DNA of 64,000 nt from Devosia sp. (GTDB taxonomy: Bacteria; Pseudomonadota; Alphaproteobacteria; Rhizobiales; Devosiaceae). A model generated the notes under the pieces. The model did not search any database. It saw nothing but the letters and a program-made list of their open reading frames with translations, and was not told the DNA's origin. The position numbers were made by a program, and so were the translations under genes. The DNA is taken from positions 186,001 to 250,000 of the forward strand of contig NZ_JAQGJV010000074.1 in the NCBI RefSeq assembly GCF_028290435.1. The letters run 5' to 3'. Numbering within the stretch: the stretch's first letter is position 1; each line of letters opens with the position of its first letter. This document shows, piece by piece, positions 49,272 through 57,029 of the stretch.

Positions 49272-49928
49272 ATGACCGATACCGTGACGATGAAGGTAAC
49301 TGCCGATCCGTTCTGGACCCGGGTCCGCATGGCATTGGGCGCCACGCGCCCGTCACCACAGGAGCGGTTGCCCGCTTACGGCAAGGCCGCGATGGCGCGT
49401 TCGATCGGCATGAAGCCGCGACTCGGCGCCCGGCTCGAGGAAGAGCTGGTGATGGCCTGGATGCGCTCGGCCGAACGCAAGGTGTCGTTGAGCCTGCTGG
49501 TCATCGAACTGGACCGCTTCAAGGAATATTGCACCGCCTATGGCAAACTCGAAACCGAGGATTGCCTGATGTCGGTGCGCGACGCGATCCGAGCGGTGCT
49601 GCCGCGCGAGGGCGATAGCGTGCTGCGGTTGGGGCAGGCCTCGTTCGTCGTGGTGCTGCCCGATTTTCCGGTGCTGATGGCGCGGGCCACGGCGCAGAAG
49701 ATTGCCAGCGCAGTGCGTGATCTGGGCCTGGCGCACAAGGAAAGCCATGCCGGCATCGTGACGACCGGCATTGGCCTGGCCGTCGGCAATCCGCGCGGCA
49801 ATTATGATCGCAAATTCTTCGAGACGGCAGCCGAGGCGCTGATCAAGGCGCAGAAGCGTGGGCTCAACAGGATTGAAGCTGTCGATCTTAGGCCCGCACA
49901 AGAGCGTAAGCGCAAAGCAGTATCCTAA
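49272..49928 (+). CDS. Degenerate GGDEF-domain protein
   Basis: 218 aa. Residues ~55-205 follow the GGDEF fold: LLVIELDRFKEYCTAYG resembles the metal-binding Asp strand, and LRLGQASFVVVLP aligns with RxGGDEFxxLLP. The catalytic GGDEF is lost (GQASF), so diguanylate cyclase activity is unlikely; a c-di-GMP- or GTP-sensing or structural role is possible. No membrane segment or PAS domain is seen. An ATG at 49230 would add 14 residues. Confidence 0.65.
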   Translation: MTDTVTMKVTADPFWTRVRMALGATRPSPQERLPAYGKAAMARSIGMKPRLGARLEEELVMAWMRSAERKVSLSLLVIELDRFKEYCTAYGKLETEDCLMSVRDAIRAVLPREGDSVLRLGQASFVVVLPDFPVLMARATAQKIASAVRDLGLAHKESHAGIVTTGIGLAVGNPRGNYDRKFFETAAEALIKAQKRGLNRIEAVDLRPAQERKRKAVS

Positions 49929-50017
49929 GCGGAGGGGTTCCCTCCGCGCGCGTCTGCCTCTAAGAAGCCCGTTTTTCTGCCGCCCGGCGCGCGGCGCAAT
50001 CGACGGAAATCCTCATC

Positions 50018-51274
50018 ATGGCCACCGCTTGCGGGCTCGACTTCGGCACGTCCAATTCGACCATGGGCATTGCGACCCGCAATGGCGGACCGCGCCTGCT
50101 GGCGCTTGAGGACGGCAAGCCGACCATTCCGAGCGTGCTGTTTTTCGGTTTCGAGGATGACACCATCCATTTCGGCCGCGCCGGCGTCGCCGAATATGTG
50201 ACCGGTGCCGAGGGACGGCTGATGCGCTCGCTCAAGAGCGTGCTGGGCACGTCGCTGATCGGCGACAGCACGCGGGTAAAGGCGCGCAGTTACGGCTTCG
50301 TCGAAATTCTGGGGATTTTCATCGCCGAGCTGAAGCAGCGCGCCGAAGCTGAACTGGGCGGGCCGGTGGACAGCGTGGTGCTAGGGCGGCCGGTGCATTT
50401 CGTGGATGACGATGCCGTGGCCGATGCCGAAGCGCAGAAGCAGCTGGAAGGCGCAGTGCGGGCGCAGGGTTTCAAGCATATCGAATTTCAGTTCGAGCCG
50501 ATTGCGGCGGCGCTCGACTATGAGCGGCAGGTGAGCGACGAGCAATTGGCGCTGATCGTCGATCTGGGCGGCGGTACCTCGGATTTTACGGTGATCCGCG
50601 TTTCGCCGGAGCGCTCCAAAAAGCCGCAGCGCGCCGACGATATCCTGGCGACGGCCGGCGTGCATGTCGGCGGCACCGATTTCGACCGGTTGCTGTCGGT
50701 GGCCAAGGTGATGCCCGAACTGGGTCTGGGCAGCGAGACACGGGACGGCAAGCGCTATCTGCCGGTGGCGCCGTATCATGAATTTGCCACCTGGCATCGG
50801 ATCAACCGGCTCTATCACGCCAAGCCCCTGCGCGACCTGATCGGGACACGGAACGAGGCGCGGCGGCCGGACCTGGTGAGCCAGTTCATCGCGCTGGTCG
50901 AGGATCGGCAGGGGCATCGGCTGGCGGGGGCGGTGGAAGAGGCCAAGATCGCGCTGTCGGATGCGACGGAACATCGGTTTCACTTCGAGAGCCGTGGGGC
51001 CAAGATCGATACGGTGATGGGCAATGCCGACCTGGCGCGGGCGCTGGACAATTCGGTGGAGCGGATCGCCGCGACGATCGACGAGACACTGGCGCGGGCA
51101 GGGGTCGGCGCTAAGGCGATCGATAGCCTGATCCTGACGGGGGGATCGACGCTGGTGCCGGTGATCGTGGCACGGCTGCGGGCCATGTTTCCGGATGCGG
51201 CGCTGGTGCGCACGGATGTGTTGGGGAGCGTGGGCTTAGGGCTGGCGATGGAAGCCTCAAGAAGATTTGGCTAG
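50018..51274 (+). CDS. Hsp70-like ATPase (YegD family)
   Basis: 418 aa. The actin-like ATPase motifs are clear: GLDFGTSNSTMG (phosphate 1), LIVDLGGGTSDFTV (phosphate 2) and LILTGGSTLVPVI (adenosine). The substrate-binding C-terminal domain of true DnaK is missing, so this is a short YegD-type chaperone-like protein. No J-protein or GrpE gene is nearby. The function is not established. Confidence 0.9.
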   Translation: MATACGLDFGTSNSTMGIATRNGGPRLLALEDGKPTIPSVLFFGFEDDTIHFGRAGVAEYVTGAEGRLMRSLKSVLGTSLIGDSTRVKARSYGFVEILGIFIAELKQRAEAELGGPVDSVVLGRPVHFVDDDAVADAEAQKQLEGAVRAQGFKHIEFQFEPIAAALDYERQVSDEQLALIVDLGGGTSDFTVIRVSPERSKKPQRADDILATAGVHVGGTDFDRLLSVAKVMPELGLGSETRDGKRYLPVAPYHEFATWHRINRLYHAKPLRDLIGTRNEARRPDLVSQFIALVEDRQGHRLAGAVEEAKIALSDATEHRFHFESRGAKIDTVMGNADLARALDNSVERIAATIDETLARAGVGAKAIDSLILTGGSTLVPVIVARLRAMFPDAALVRTDVLGSVGLGLAMEASRRFG

Positions 51275-51296
51275 ATCGATATCCGGGGGGCCGTCA

Positions 51297-51367
51297 TTGC
51301 CCGGGTGTCCGGGCGATCCAGCTTTCTGCGGGTGTGGGACAATGGATCACCGGGACAAGCCCGGTGA
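51297..51367. repeat. Two hairpin repeats in the intergenic region 51275-51597
   Basis: GCCCGG/CCGGGC around 51297-51314 and TCACCGGG/CCCGGTGA at 51347-51367 (loop ACAAG) resemble the short repeats scattered in alphaproteobacterial genomes. No T-run follows, so termination is doubtful. The rest of the 323-base gap holds no supported gene. Confidence 0.6.
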
Positions 51368-51597
51368 TGACGGTGGGAAGGGACGGGGCTTCAACTGACA
51401 GCCGGTGCTCCGTGCAGACGTATTTCGCCTGCTGCCAGCACGGCAAGTTTCGGCGCGGCGCCCGGGGCCATGGTTAGCACCTCGTTCACCAAAACGATCG
51501 TATTTGCCGGACCCAATCACACATCAGCCTGAATTCGGCGTCACCGAGCGCGGCAACGCGATCTGGCGGGCATGGCCCCGAGCCTCAAGGAAGACAC

Positions 51598-51984
51598 ATG
51601 ACATTTTTGAAGGCCGCCGCCGCGCTGCTGCTCGCCCTCGGCCTGGTTGCGCCCGTCGCGGCGCAGGTTTTGAGCCCGGTTGGGACCTGGCAGACCACGA
51701 CCGGGGAGTCGCGCTATAAGGTGAGCCTTTGCGGCGACGGAACCCAACTCTGCGCCAAGCTGACCTGGCTGCGCGCCGATGCGCGGACGCCGGAAAACCT
51801 GGCGCTGCTGAACAAGCCGGTGGTGCAGAACGCCAAATCGATCGACGAGAACAAGTGGCGCGGCATGGTGAAGTATGACGGCCATGAGGTTTTGGGCTCG
51901 GTGACGCTGGTCAATGCCAACGAGATGAAGCTGTCTGGGTGTCAATTGGTGGCGTGCAAGCAGGTGGACTTCGTACGGTTGTAG
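51598..51984 (+). CDS. DUF2147 secreted protein
   Basis: 128 aa. A signal peptide (cleavage near VAA-QV, residue ~22) is followed by the DUF2147 pattern: VGTWQTTTGESRYKVSLCG, LCAKLTWL and the C-terminal Y-D-G-x4-G-SVTL. Four cysteines may form two disulfides. The fold is lipocalin-like; function unknown. A strong terminator follows, separating it from the GTA cluster. Confidence 0.85.
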   Translation: MTFLKAAAALLLALGLVAPVAAQVLSPVGTWQTTTGESRYKVSLCGDGTQLCAKLTWLRADARTPENLALLNKPVVQNAKSIDENKWRGMVKYDGHEVLGSVTLVNANEMKLSGCQLVACKQVDFVRL

Positions 51985-52008
51985 GCTTGGGTTTTTGCCG
52001 AGGGTTGG

Positions 52009-52041
52009 GCCCCGTTCTGCGTATGCAGGGCGGGGCTTTTT
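52009..52041 (+). terminator. Intrinsic terminator before the GTA cluster
   Basis: GCCCCG-TT-CTGC (52009-52020) pairs with GCAG-GG-CGGGGC (52025-52036), followed by TTTTT. It insulates the GTA genes from upstream transcription. Confidence 0.88.
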
Positions 52042-52187
52042 GTTGGCCTGGAGCCATGCCCTGGTGGTTCGAGGCTCGTGAAGAACTCGCACCTCACCAT
52101 GAGGACTACTGGGGAAACGTGCGCTGCGATCGCACACAAACTTATGCAACAAATCCCCGCGTGACGGTGGCGTGTTAGCTTTTGGGC

Positions 52188-52640
52188 ATGATCGAGAAAT
52201 TGGGTCAGGCGGCGATGATGCAGGACGGCGACGAGAACATCGGCCCGCGCAGCTGGCCGCATGTCCGCGAAGCTTATGAAAGCGGCGAGGGCACTATCGA
52301 AGACGTCTGCGAGCGTTTCGGAGTGACCAAGGGGGCGTTGGAATATCGCCGCCGGCGCGACGACTGGCTGATGCGATCGGAACGCGATCCGAGCGCCCGC
52401 TCGCTGCTGCTGGGGCGCATGTTCAAGGTGTTGGATCAACACATAACCAGACTGGAGAATTTGTCGATGGACGAACAAGACGGCAAGGAGGTCGGCCTGC
52501 TGAGCGTGGCTGTTCGTACCTTCGAGAAGCTGGACGAGCTCAATCGCGGTGAGCCGGGCAATGTGCCCAAGCAGAAGAAGGACATGCGCGATCTGCGCGA
52601 CAAGCTGGCCCGGCGCCTTGACCAGCTCAAGCAGCGCTGA
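52188..52640 (+). CDS. GTA small terminase-like protein (gp1-type)
   Basis: 150 aa. The N-terminal half has a helix-turn-helix-like pattern (GTIEDVCERFGVTKGALEYRRRRDDW) for DNA recognition. The C-terminal half is charged helix, probably a coiled coil, ending in KKDMRDLRDKLARRLDQLKQR. This matches the first gene of Rhodobacter capsulatus-type GTA clusters. The ATG at 52188 is used; a TTG two codons earlier is possible. Its 3' end overlaps the terminase large subunit frame. Confidence 0.78.
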   Translation: MIEKLGQAAMMQDGDENIGPRSWPHVREAYESGEGTIEDVCERFGVTKGALEYRRRRDDWLMRSERDPSARSLLLGRMFKVLDQHITRLENLSMDEQDGKEVGLLSVAVRTFEKLDELNRGEPGNVPKQKKDMRDLRDKLARRLDQLKQR

Positions 52641-53877
52641 GTCAGTCGCCGAAGTCGCAGCGCTGACCGACGAACAGGCCGAGGCGAAGTATTACGGCTG
52701 GGCTGAAGTCTGGGCGCGGGCCGATCAACTTGCGCCGGACGGCGACTGGACGACCTGGCTCATGCTGGGCGGGCGCGGATCGGGCAAGACCAGGGCCGGT
52801 GCTGAATGGGTGCGCTCCCTGGCGGCGGCGAAAGTGACGCCGATCGCGCTGGTGGGAGAAACCATGACCGAAGCCATCGCCGTGATGATCCGGGGTGAGA
52901 GCGGGCTGCTGAATGTTCACCCTGACGAGGAGCGGCCGGTGCTGAAGGGCACCAGCCTGATCTGGCCCAACGGGGTGGAGGCCGTGGTGATGTCGGCGTC
53001 CGATCCGGACCGGTTCCGAGGGCCGCAATTCGCGGCTGCCTGGTGCGATGAGGTGGCGAAATGGCCTGATGCGGAAGCGGCGTGGGACATGTTGCAGTTC
53101 GGATTGCGGCTGGGCGACAAGCCGAGGCAACTGGCGACGACGACACCAAAGCCGACGCGATTGTTGAAGCGGCTATTGGCCGATCCTTTGACCACGGTGA
53201 CGCGGGCGAAGACTTCGGATAACCGAGCGCATCTGGCGCCGAGTTTCCTCGACACGGTAGTGGGCCGTTATCGCGGCTCGGTGCTGGGGCGGCAGGAACT
53301 TGATGGCGAAATGATCGAGGACATGCCCGATGCCCTGTGGCAGCGAGGGATGTTCGTGCCGGTGGGGCCGGTCGTGCCCGAGCGGATTGTGGTGGCGGTC
53401 GATCCGCCGGTGACGGGCAATGAGCGCTCCGACGCCTGCGGGATCATCGTGGCTGGCCGGGTGGGCGAGGGCGCCGTGGTGCTGGAGGATCGCACGCTGA
53501 AGCCGGCGGCGCCGCTGGCCTGGGCCAGGCGGGCGGTGGCGGCGTTTCATGCCCATGGTGCCGACGCCATTGTGGTCGAGGTCAACCAGGGCGGAGATCT
53601 GGTCAAGTCGGTGATCTCGCAGGTCGATCCAAACGTGCCGGTGCGCGCCGTGCGGGCGACGCGGGGCAAGTGGCTGCGGGCGGAGCCGGTGGCGGCGCTG
53701 TATGGGCGGGGCCTGGTGCGGCACGTGGCGGGGCTGAGCGAGCTTGAGGACGAAATGTGCGCGTTCGGCAATGACGGGCGCAGCGATGGGCATTCGCCGG
53801 ACCGGGTGGATGCGCTGGTGTGGGCGATCACCGAATTGCTGCTGGATGATGTGAGCCCGCGCATGCGCCGGGTTTAG
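52618..53877 (+). CDS. GTA large terminase (packaging ATPase/nuclease)
   Basis: 419 aa from the TTG at 52618. Walker A GGRGSGKT is at residues ~51-58 and Walker B is in AAWCDEVAKW. A C-terminal RNase H-like nuclease has the Asp motif VVAVDPP and a final VDALVWAI. It pumps host DNA into GTA heads and cuts it when full. The frame is open to 52549, but the leading part only mirrors the small terminase gene in another frame. No ATG lies between the two, so a TTG (overlap 23 bases) is the best start. Confidence 0.9.
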   Translation: MTSSSSAESVAEVAALTDEQAEAKYYGWAEVWARADQLAPDGDWTTWLMLGGRGSGKTRAGAEWVRSLAAAKVTPIALVGETMTEAIAVMIRGESGLLNVHPDEERPVLKGTSLIWPNGVEAVVMSASDPDRFRGPQFAAAWCDEVAKWPDAEAAWDMLQFGLRLGDKPRQLATTTPKPTRLLKRLLADPLTTVTRAKTSDNRAHLAPSFLDTVVGRYRGSVLGRQELDGEMIEDMPDALWQRGMFVPVGPVVPERIVVAVDPPVTGNERSDACGIIVAGRVGEGAVVLEDRTLKPAAPLAWARRAVAAFHAHGADAIVVEVNQGGDLVKSVISQVDPNVPVRAVRATRGKWLRAEPVAALYGRGLVRHVAGLSELEDEMCAFGNDGRSDGHSPDRVDALVWAITELLLDDVSPRMRRV

Positions 53878-53895
53878 CAAAACAAGGAATTTGAC

Positions 53896-55056
53896 ATGCC
53901 GAACTGGTTCAACCGCCTGACGGGCGGGCGCGACAACACGCCTGTCGAACGCAAGGATTTTGCTGGGCATTCGGTGCTCAGCCTTAGTCAATTGGGCGCG
54001 GCGAGCTGGAGCAATCGCGGGTTTGCGAGCCTCGTGAACCAGGGATTTGCGAAAAATCCGGTGGTGTATCGCTGTGTTCGGCTGATCGCCGAGGCGGCTA
54101 ATCGGGTGCCGCTGGTGATCGAGGAGAATGGGCGGCGGGTGGATGAGCATCCGCTGGCGAGCCTGCTCGGGCGGCCCAATGGGCGGCAGTCTGGCGGGGA
54201 AATGCTGGAGGCGGTGTTTGCCTATCTGCAGACGGCGGGCAACGCCTATCTGCAGGCCGGCGTGGTCGACGGCGAGGTCAAGGCGCTGTTCTGCCTGCGG
54301 CCAGACCGGATGCGGGTGGTGGCGGGCGGCGACGGCTGGCCGATGGCTTATGACTATACCGCCGGCGGCAAGACCACGCGGCTGCGGCAGGACAGTTTGC
54401 CGGTGCCTGATGTGCTGCATATGGCGCTGTTTCATCCGCTCGACGATCACTACGGCATGGGGCCGCTGGAGGCGGCGCAGACCAGCCTCGATATCCACAA
54501 TGCCGCCGGGCAGTGGAACAAGGCGTTGCTGGACAACGCGGCGCGGCCAAGCGGGGCGCTGGTCTATTCGGTGTCGGGCGGGAATTTGACTACCGAGCAG
54601 TTCGAGCGGCTCAAGACCGAGTTGGAGCAGGGGTTTTCGGGGGCGTCGAACGCTGGGCGGCCGATGGTGCTGGAGGGTGGGCTCGATTGGAAGACGATCG
54701 CACTGTCGCCCAGGGATATGGATTTCATTGAGGCCAAGAATGCGGCAGCGCGGGACATCGCGCTAGCTTTCGGCGTGCCGCCGATGCTGCTCGGGATACC
54801 GGGCGATAACACCTACGCCAATTTGGCCGAGGCCAATCGCGCGCTGTGGCGGCAGACGCTGATCCCTCTGGTGCTGCGGGTGGCCGAGGATTTGAACAAC
54901 TGGCTGTCGCCGGCCTTTGGTGGGGCGGTGATCAAGGCGGATTTTGACGGGGTCGAGGCTTTGGCCGAGGACCGCGCGGCGCTGTGGAGCCGGGTGGGAT
55001 CAGCGGAGTTTCTGAGCGACGCGGAGAAAAGGGCGATGCTGGGCGTAGGCGCGTAG
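53896..55056 (+). CDS. GTA/HK97-type portal protein
   Basis: 386 aa. Typical portal segments are present: KNPVVYRCVRLIAEAANRVPLVI, GNAYLQAGV, VLHMALFHPLDDHYGMGPLEAA and FGVPPMLLGIPGDNTYAN. The protein forms the dodecameric ring through which DNA enters and leaves the head. AAGGAAT precedes the ATG. The gene ends where GTA portals usually end (AEKRAMLGVGA). Confidence 0.93.
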   Translation: MPNWFNRLTGGRDNTPVERKDFAGHSVLSLSQLGAASWSNRGFASLVNQGFAKNPVVYRCVRLIAEAANRVPLVIEENGRRVDEHPLASLLGRPNGRQSGGEMLEAVFAYLQTAGNAYLQAGVVDGEVKALFCLRPDRMRVVAGGDGWPMAYDYTAGGKTTRLRQDSLPVPDVLHMALFHPLDDHYGMGPLEAAQTSLDIHNAAGQWNKALLDNAARPSGALVYSVSGGNLTTEQFERLKTELEQGFSGASNAGRPMVLEGGLDWKTIALSPRDMDFIEAKNAAARDIALAFGVPPMLLGIPGDNTYANLAEANRALWRQTLIPLVLRVAEDLNNWLSPAFGGAVIKADFDGVEALAEDRAALWSRVGSAEFLSDAEKRAMLGVGA

Positions 55057-55463
55057 CGATAGCGCGGTCCGTTTCGACCAGCCTCCGCGCCCTGATCGCT
55101 GACGTCCAGTTCGCCACGCTCGAACTGAAGTTCGATCTCTTCGTAAGGGCATTCGAGCGGCGTTATCGCGAGAGCCAACCGCGAGCACCGGCAGGTACGT
55201 CGGACGGCGGGCAGTGGATTGCCGACCTGTTGAATCCAGCGGGCGGACAACAGGTCACGGACCGGGTGCATGTAGCGGGCCCGCGCTGTGATGGGTTCTC
55301 CGGTGGCTGCCAATTTGGTGGTACTTTTGGTACAACGGGAATGTTCAATATCTTTGGCAAAAACCTTTGCCGGGACTGCGCCGTGAAATTTCTGGGAATT
55401 CAAGGTCTGCCCTATGAGGAGCAGCGACTAACGCTGCAGGGATACGACAAGACGCAAAAGTGA
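54984..55463 (+). CDS. Inserted gene, first of a pair; unknown, start unclear
   Basis: Open frame of 159 codons from a GTG inside the portal gene. The believable part begins near 55070 (SLRALIADVQFATLELKFDLFV) and includes the motif QPRAPAGTSDGGQWI seen in many Rhizobiales phage/GTA-region proteins. A cysteine-bearing tail follows (PRCDGFSGGC, NLCRDC). There is no ATG, GTG or TTG between the portal stop and this part, so the gene may start inside the portal (73-base overlap), use a rare codon or be a remnant. The 3' half is visibly lower in GC. Function unknown; a toxin-like C-terminus is a guess. Confidence 0.5.
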   Translation: MEPGGISGVSERRGEKGDAGRRRVAIARSVSTSLRALIADVQFATLELKFDLFVRAFERRYRESQPRAPAGTSDGGQWIADLLNPAGGQQVTDRVHVAGPRCDGFSGGCQFGGTFGTTGMFNIFGKNLCRDCAVKFLGIQGLPYEEQRLTLQGYDKTQK

Positions 55464-55470
55464 GGCGTTA

Positions 55471-56121
55471 ATGCCGGCCATACTCGAAGTTCTTGATGCA
55501 GTCCGCGTGGGTGACGTCATTTTTGGACTAGGCGCGAGTGGGCAAGAGAAACTCCTGCTTGTCTACAAAACGGACCTGGGCGGCTTCTCCGCGCGGCACG
55601 TGACCACCCAAGTCAAGCTCAGGTTCAACCCTGATGGCAAGACCCGTGTCTATGCTGATGGCGGATACGTCACAATCGTCTCTATCGCTCCGCTCCCCGC
55701 GGAAATGTATGACGTCGCACTTGGACTCGATCTCAAGTCTGCAGCACGGCCGGAATACCCAGATAGCATCTTGAGTAATGCAGAGATTGAGCTGTTGCTT
55801 ACATATCCGAAGTTCTTCAAAGCACGGCTCCTGCCGGGCAGGGAGTCCATTGTCAAAGCTGCAGATAGACTTAACGGTGTCAGGGCCATCCTGCAGCTGG
55901 AATGGGACCCTATCAACGCGCGGAATGACCCTCCGATGTGGGACGAGTACCTAGGTGACCTGCCGGCCTTGGTTGACCTGCTGGATGGGCCGGCTTCGGT
56001 TGATGAGGTGGCGGTTTTCCTTGCCGACCTAGCGTCGCGGCGGATGAGGACGTTGGCGGTGGCCGACCGTGGCAAAGCCGCGGCCGTCAGCCTGGTGCGA
56101 TGGCGACAGAGTTGGACCTGA
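55471..56121 (+). CDS. Inserted gene, second of a pair; unknown cytoplasmic protein
   Basis: 216 aa, starting 7 bases after the previous stop. The N-terminal half looks like a beta-rich domain (VGDVIFGLGASGQEKLLLVYKT, TRVYADGGYVTIVSIAPLP); the C-terminal half is helical and acidic. No signal peptide or family is recognised. Codon use and GC are unlike the neighbouring GTA genes up to about 55900. With the preceding gene it forms a two-gene module placed between portal and head genes and closed by its own terminator. An immunity or regulatory role is possible but not shown. Confidence 0.65.
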   Translation: MPAILEVLDAVRVGDVIFGLGASGQEKLLLVYKTDLGGFSARHVTTQVKLRFNPDGKTRVYADGGYVTIVSIAPLPAEMYDVALGLDLKSAARPEYPDSILSNAEIELLLTYPKFFKARLLPGRESIVKAADRLNGVRAILQLEWDPINARNDPPMWDEYLGDLPALVDLLDGPASVDEVAVFLADLASRRMRTLAVADRGKAAAVSLVRWRQSWT

Positions 56122-56168
56122 CGGCGGAATAGCGCTGTCCACGCACGCGAGCTTTTGAACCAACACAC

Positions 56169-56196
56169 ACGGCCCCTTCGGGGGCCGTTTCTGTTT
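56169..56196 (+). terminator. Intrinsic terminator with UUCG loop inside the GTA cluster
   Basis: ACGGCCCC (56169-56176) pairs perfectly with GGGGCCGT (56181-56188) around TTCG, followed by TTCTGTTT. It lies 48 bases after the inserted pair and 15 bases before the next GTA gene. Confidence 0.85.
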
Positions 56197-56210
56197 GCGG
56201 AGACACCATC

Positions 56211-56399
56211 ATGGACGACCTGACCAAAACCGTCATCGAGCGCGGCGACCTCGCACATCTGGCGCTGTTTTTGTGGGCGTCGGGGGCGAGTGCGCTGCTG
56301 GTGTGGACGCTCAAGGAGCTGGCGGCGGCGAACAAGCGGTTCAACGATTTCGTGCACGAAATTGCCAGCCTCAACCGGCTGTTCAAAAAGGGAGATTGA
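56211..56399 (+). CDS. Small GTA head-region membrane protein (gp3.5-like)
   Basis: 62 aa. One membrane segment (LALFLWASGASALLVWTL, residues ~17-34) lies between an acidic N-terminus and a helical C-terminus. A small gene sits at this place, between portal and protease, in R. capsulatus-type GTAs (rcc01685 position). Assignment rests on position and size. GGAGACACCATC precedes the ATG. Confidence 0.6.
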   Translation: MDDLTKTVIERGDLAHLALFLWASGASALLVWTLKELAAANKRFNDFVHEIASLNRLFKKGD

Positions 56400-56402
56400 C
56401 CT

Positions 56403-56531
56403 GTGGCGGACAAGCAGAACCGGGACAATGCGCAGCAGACGTTCCGGCAATTTGCCTGGAATTTGGCGGGCACGCTGGCCAGCGTCAAGGCCGGGGTGAA
56501 GCCATCGGCCACCAAGCCGGGCAAACGCTGA
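56403..56531 (+). CDS. Very small basic GTA-region protein
   Basis: 42 aa (GTG start). It is polar and basic, with an amphipathic helix (FRQFAWNLAGTLASVKAG) and a KPGKR end. It begins three bases after the previous stop, and its TGA overlaps the protease ATG, so it is in a tight translational chain. This supports it as a real gene despite its size. No function is known. Confidence 0.55.
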   Translation: MADKQNRDNAQQTFRQFAWNLAGTLASVKAGVKPSATKPGKR

Positions 56532-57019
56532 TGGCGGCGGCAGGCAGGATACCCATCGACGCGGATGGGCGGTTTTCGGGCTATGCCAGCCTGTTCAATA
56601 CGCTCGATGCAGGCGGCGATATGGTGATGCCGGGCGCGTTCTCGGCGAGCTTGGCAAAGCGGCGCGGGCGTATTCGGCTGCTGTTCCAGCACGACCCCAA
56701 GGAGCCCGTCGGCATCTGGGAGAGCCTGGGCGAGGATGCCCACGGGCTATTCGTCAGCGGGCGGCTGGTGCCCGGCGTGCCGAGGGCGGATGCGATCCGG
56801 CTGCTGATCGAGAGCCGTGCGATCGATGGGCTGTCGATCGGCTTCCGCACCGTCAAGGCGACCAGGCAAGGCGGGCATCGCAAGCTCTGGACGATCGACC
56901 TGTTCGAAATCTCGATCGTGACTTTTCCCATGCTGGAGGACGCGCGCATCGCGGCCTCCGCTGACCATTCGACCGGCGCCGCAATCGCGGCGGCGATTTC
57001 CGTTCTCCGCAACCCTTAA
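56531..57019 (+). CDS. GTA prohead protease (HK97 family)
   Basis: 162 aa. HK97-type serine protease: GRIPIDADGRFSGYASLFN at the start, His in LLFQHDPKEPVG (near residue 57), Ser in AIDGLSIGFR (~99) and an acidic KLWTIDLFEISIVTFPML strand. It matures the capsid by removing the scaffold part of the capsid protein. The ATG overlaps the previous stop; the frame is open further upstream but that part is not protease-like. Confidence 0.9.
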   Translation: MAAAGRIPIDADGRFSGYASLFNTLDAGGDMVMPGAFSASLAKRRGRIRLLFQHDPKEPVGIWESLGEDAHGLFVSGRLVPGVPRADAIRLLIESRAIDGLSIGFRTVKATRQGGHRKLWTIDLFEISIVTFPMLEDARIAASADHSTGAAIAAAISVLRNP

Positions 57020-57029
57020 AGGATTTTCC

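Noticed and set aside
53173..54498. Minus-strand open frame opposite terminase and portal genes
   Set aside because: Antisense shadow; His/Arg/Pro-rich with no family pattern.
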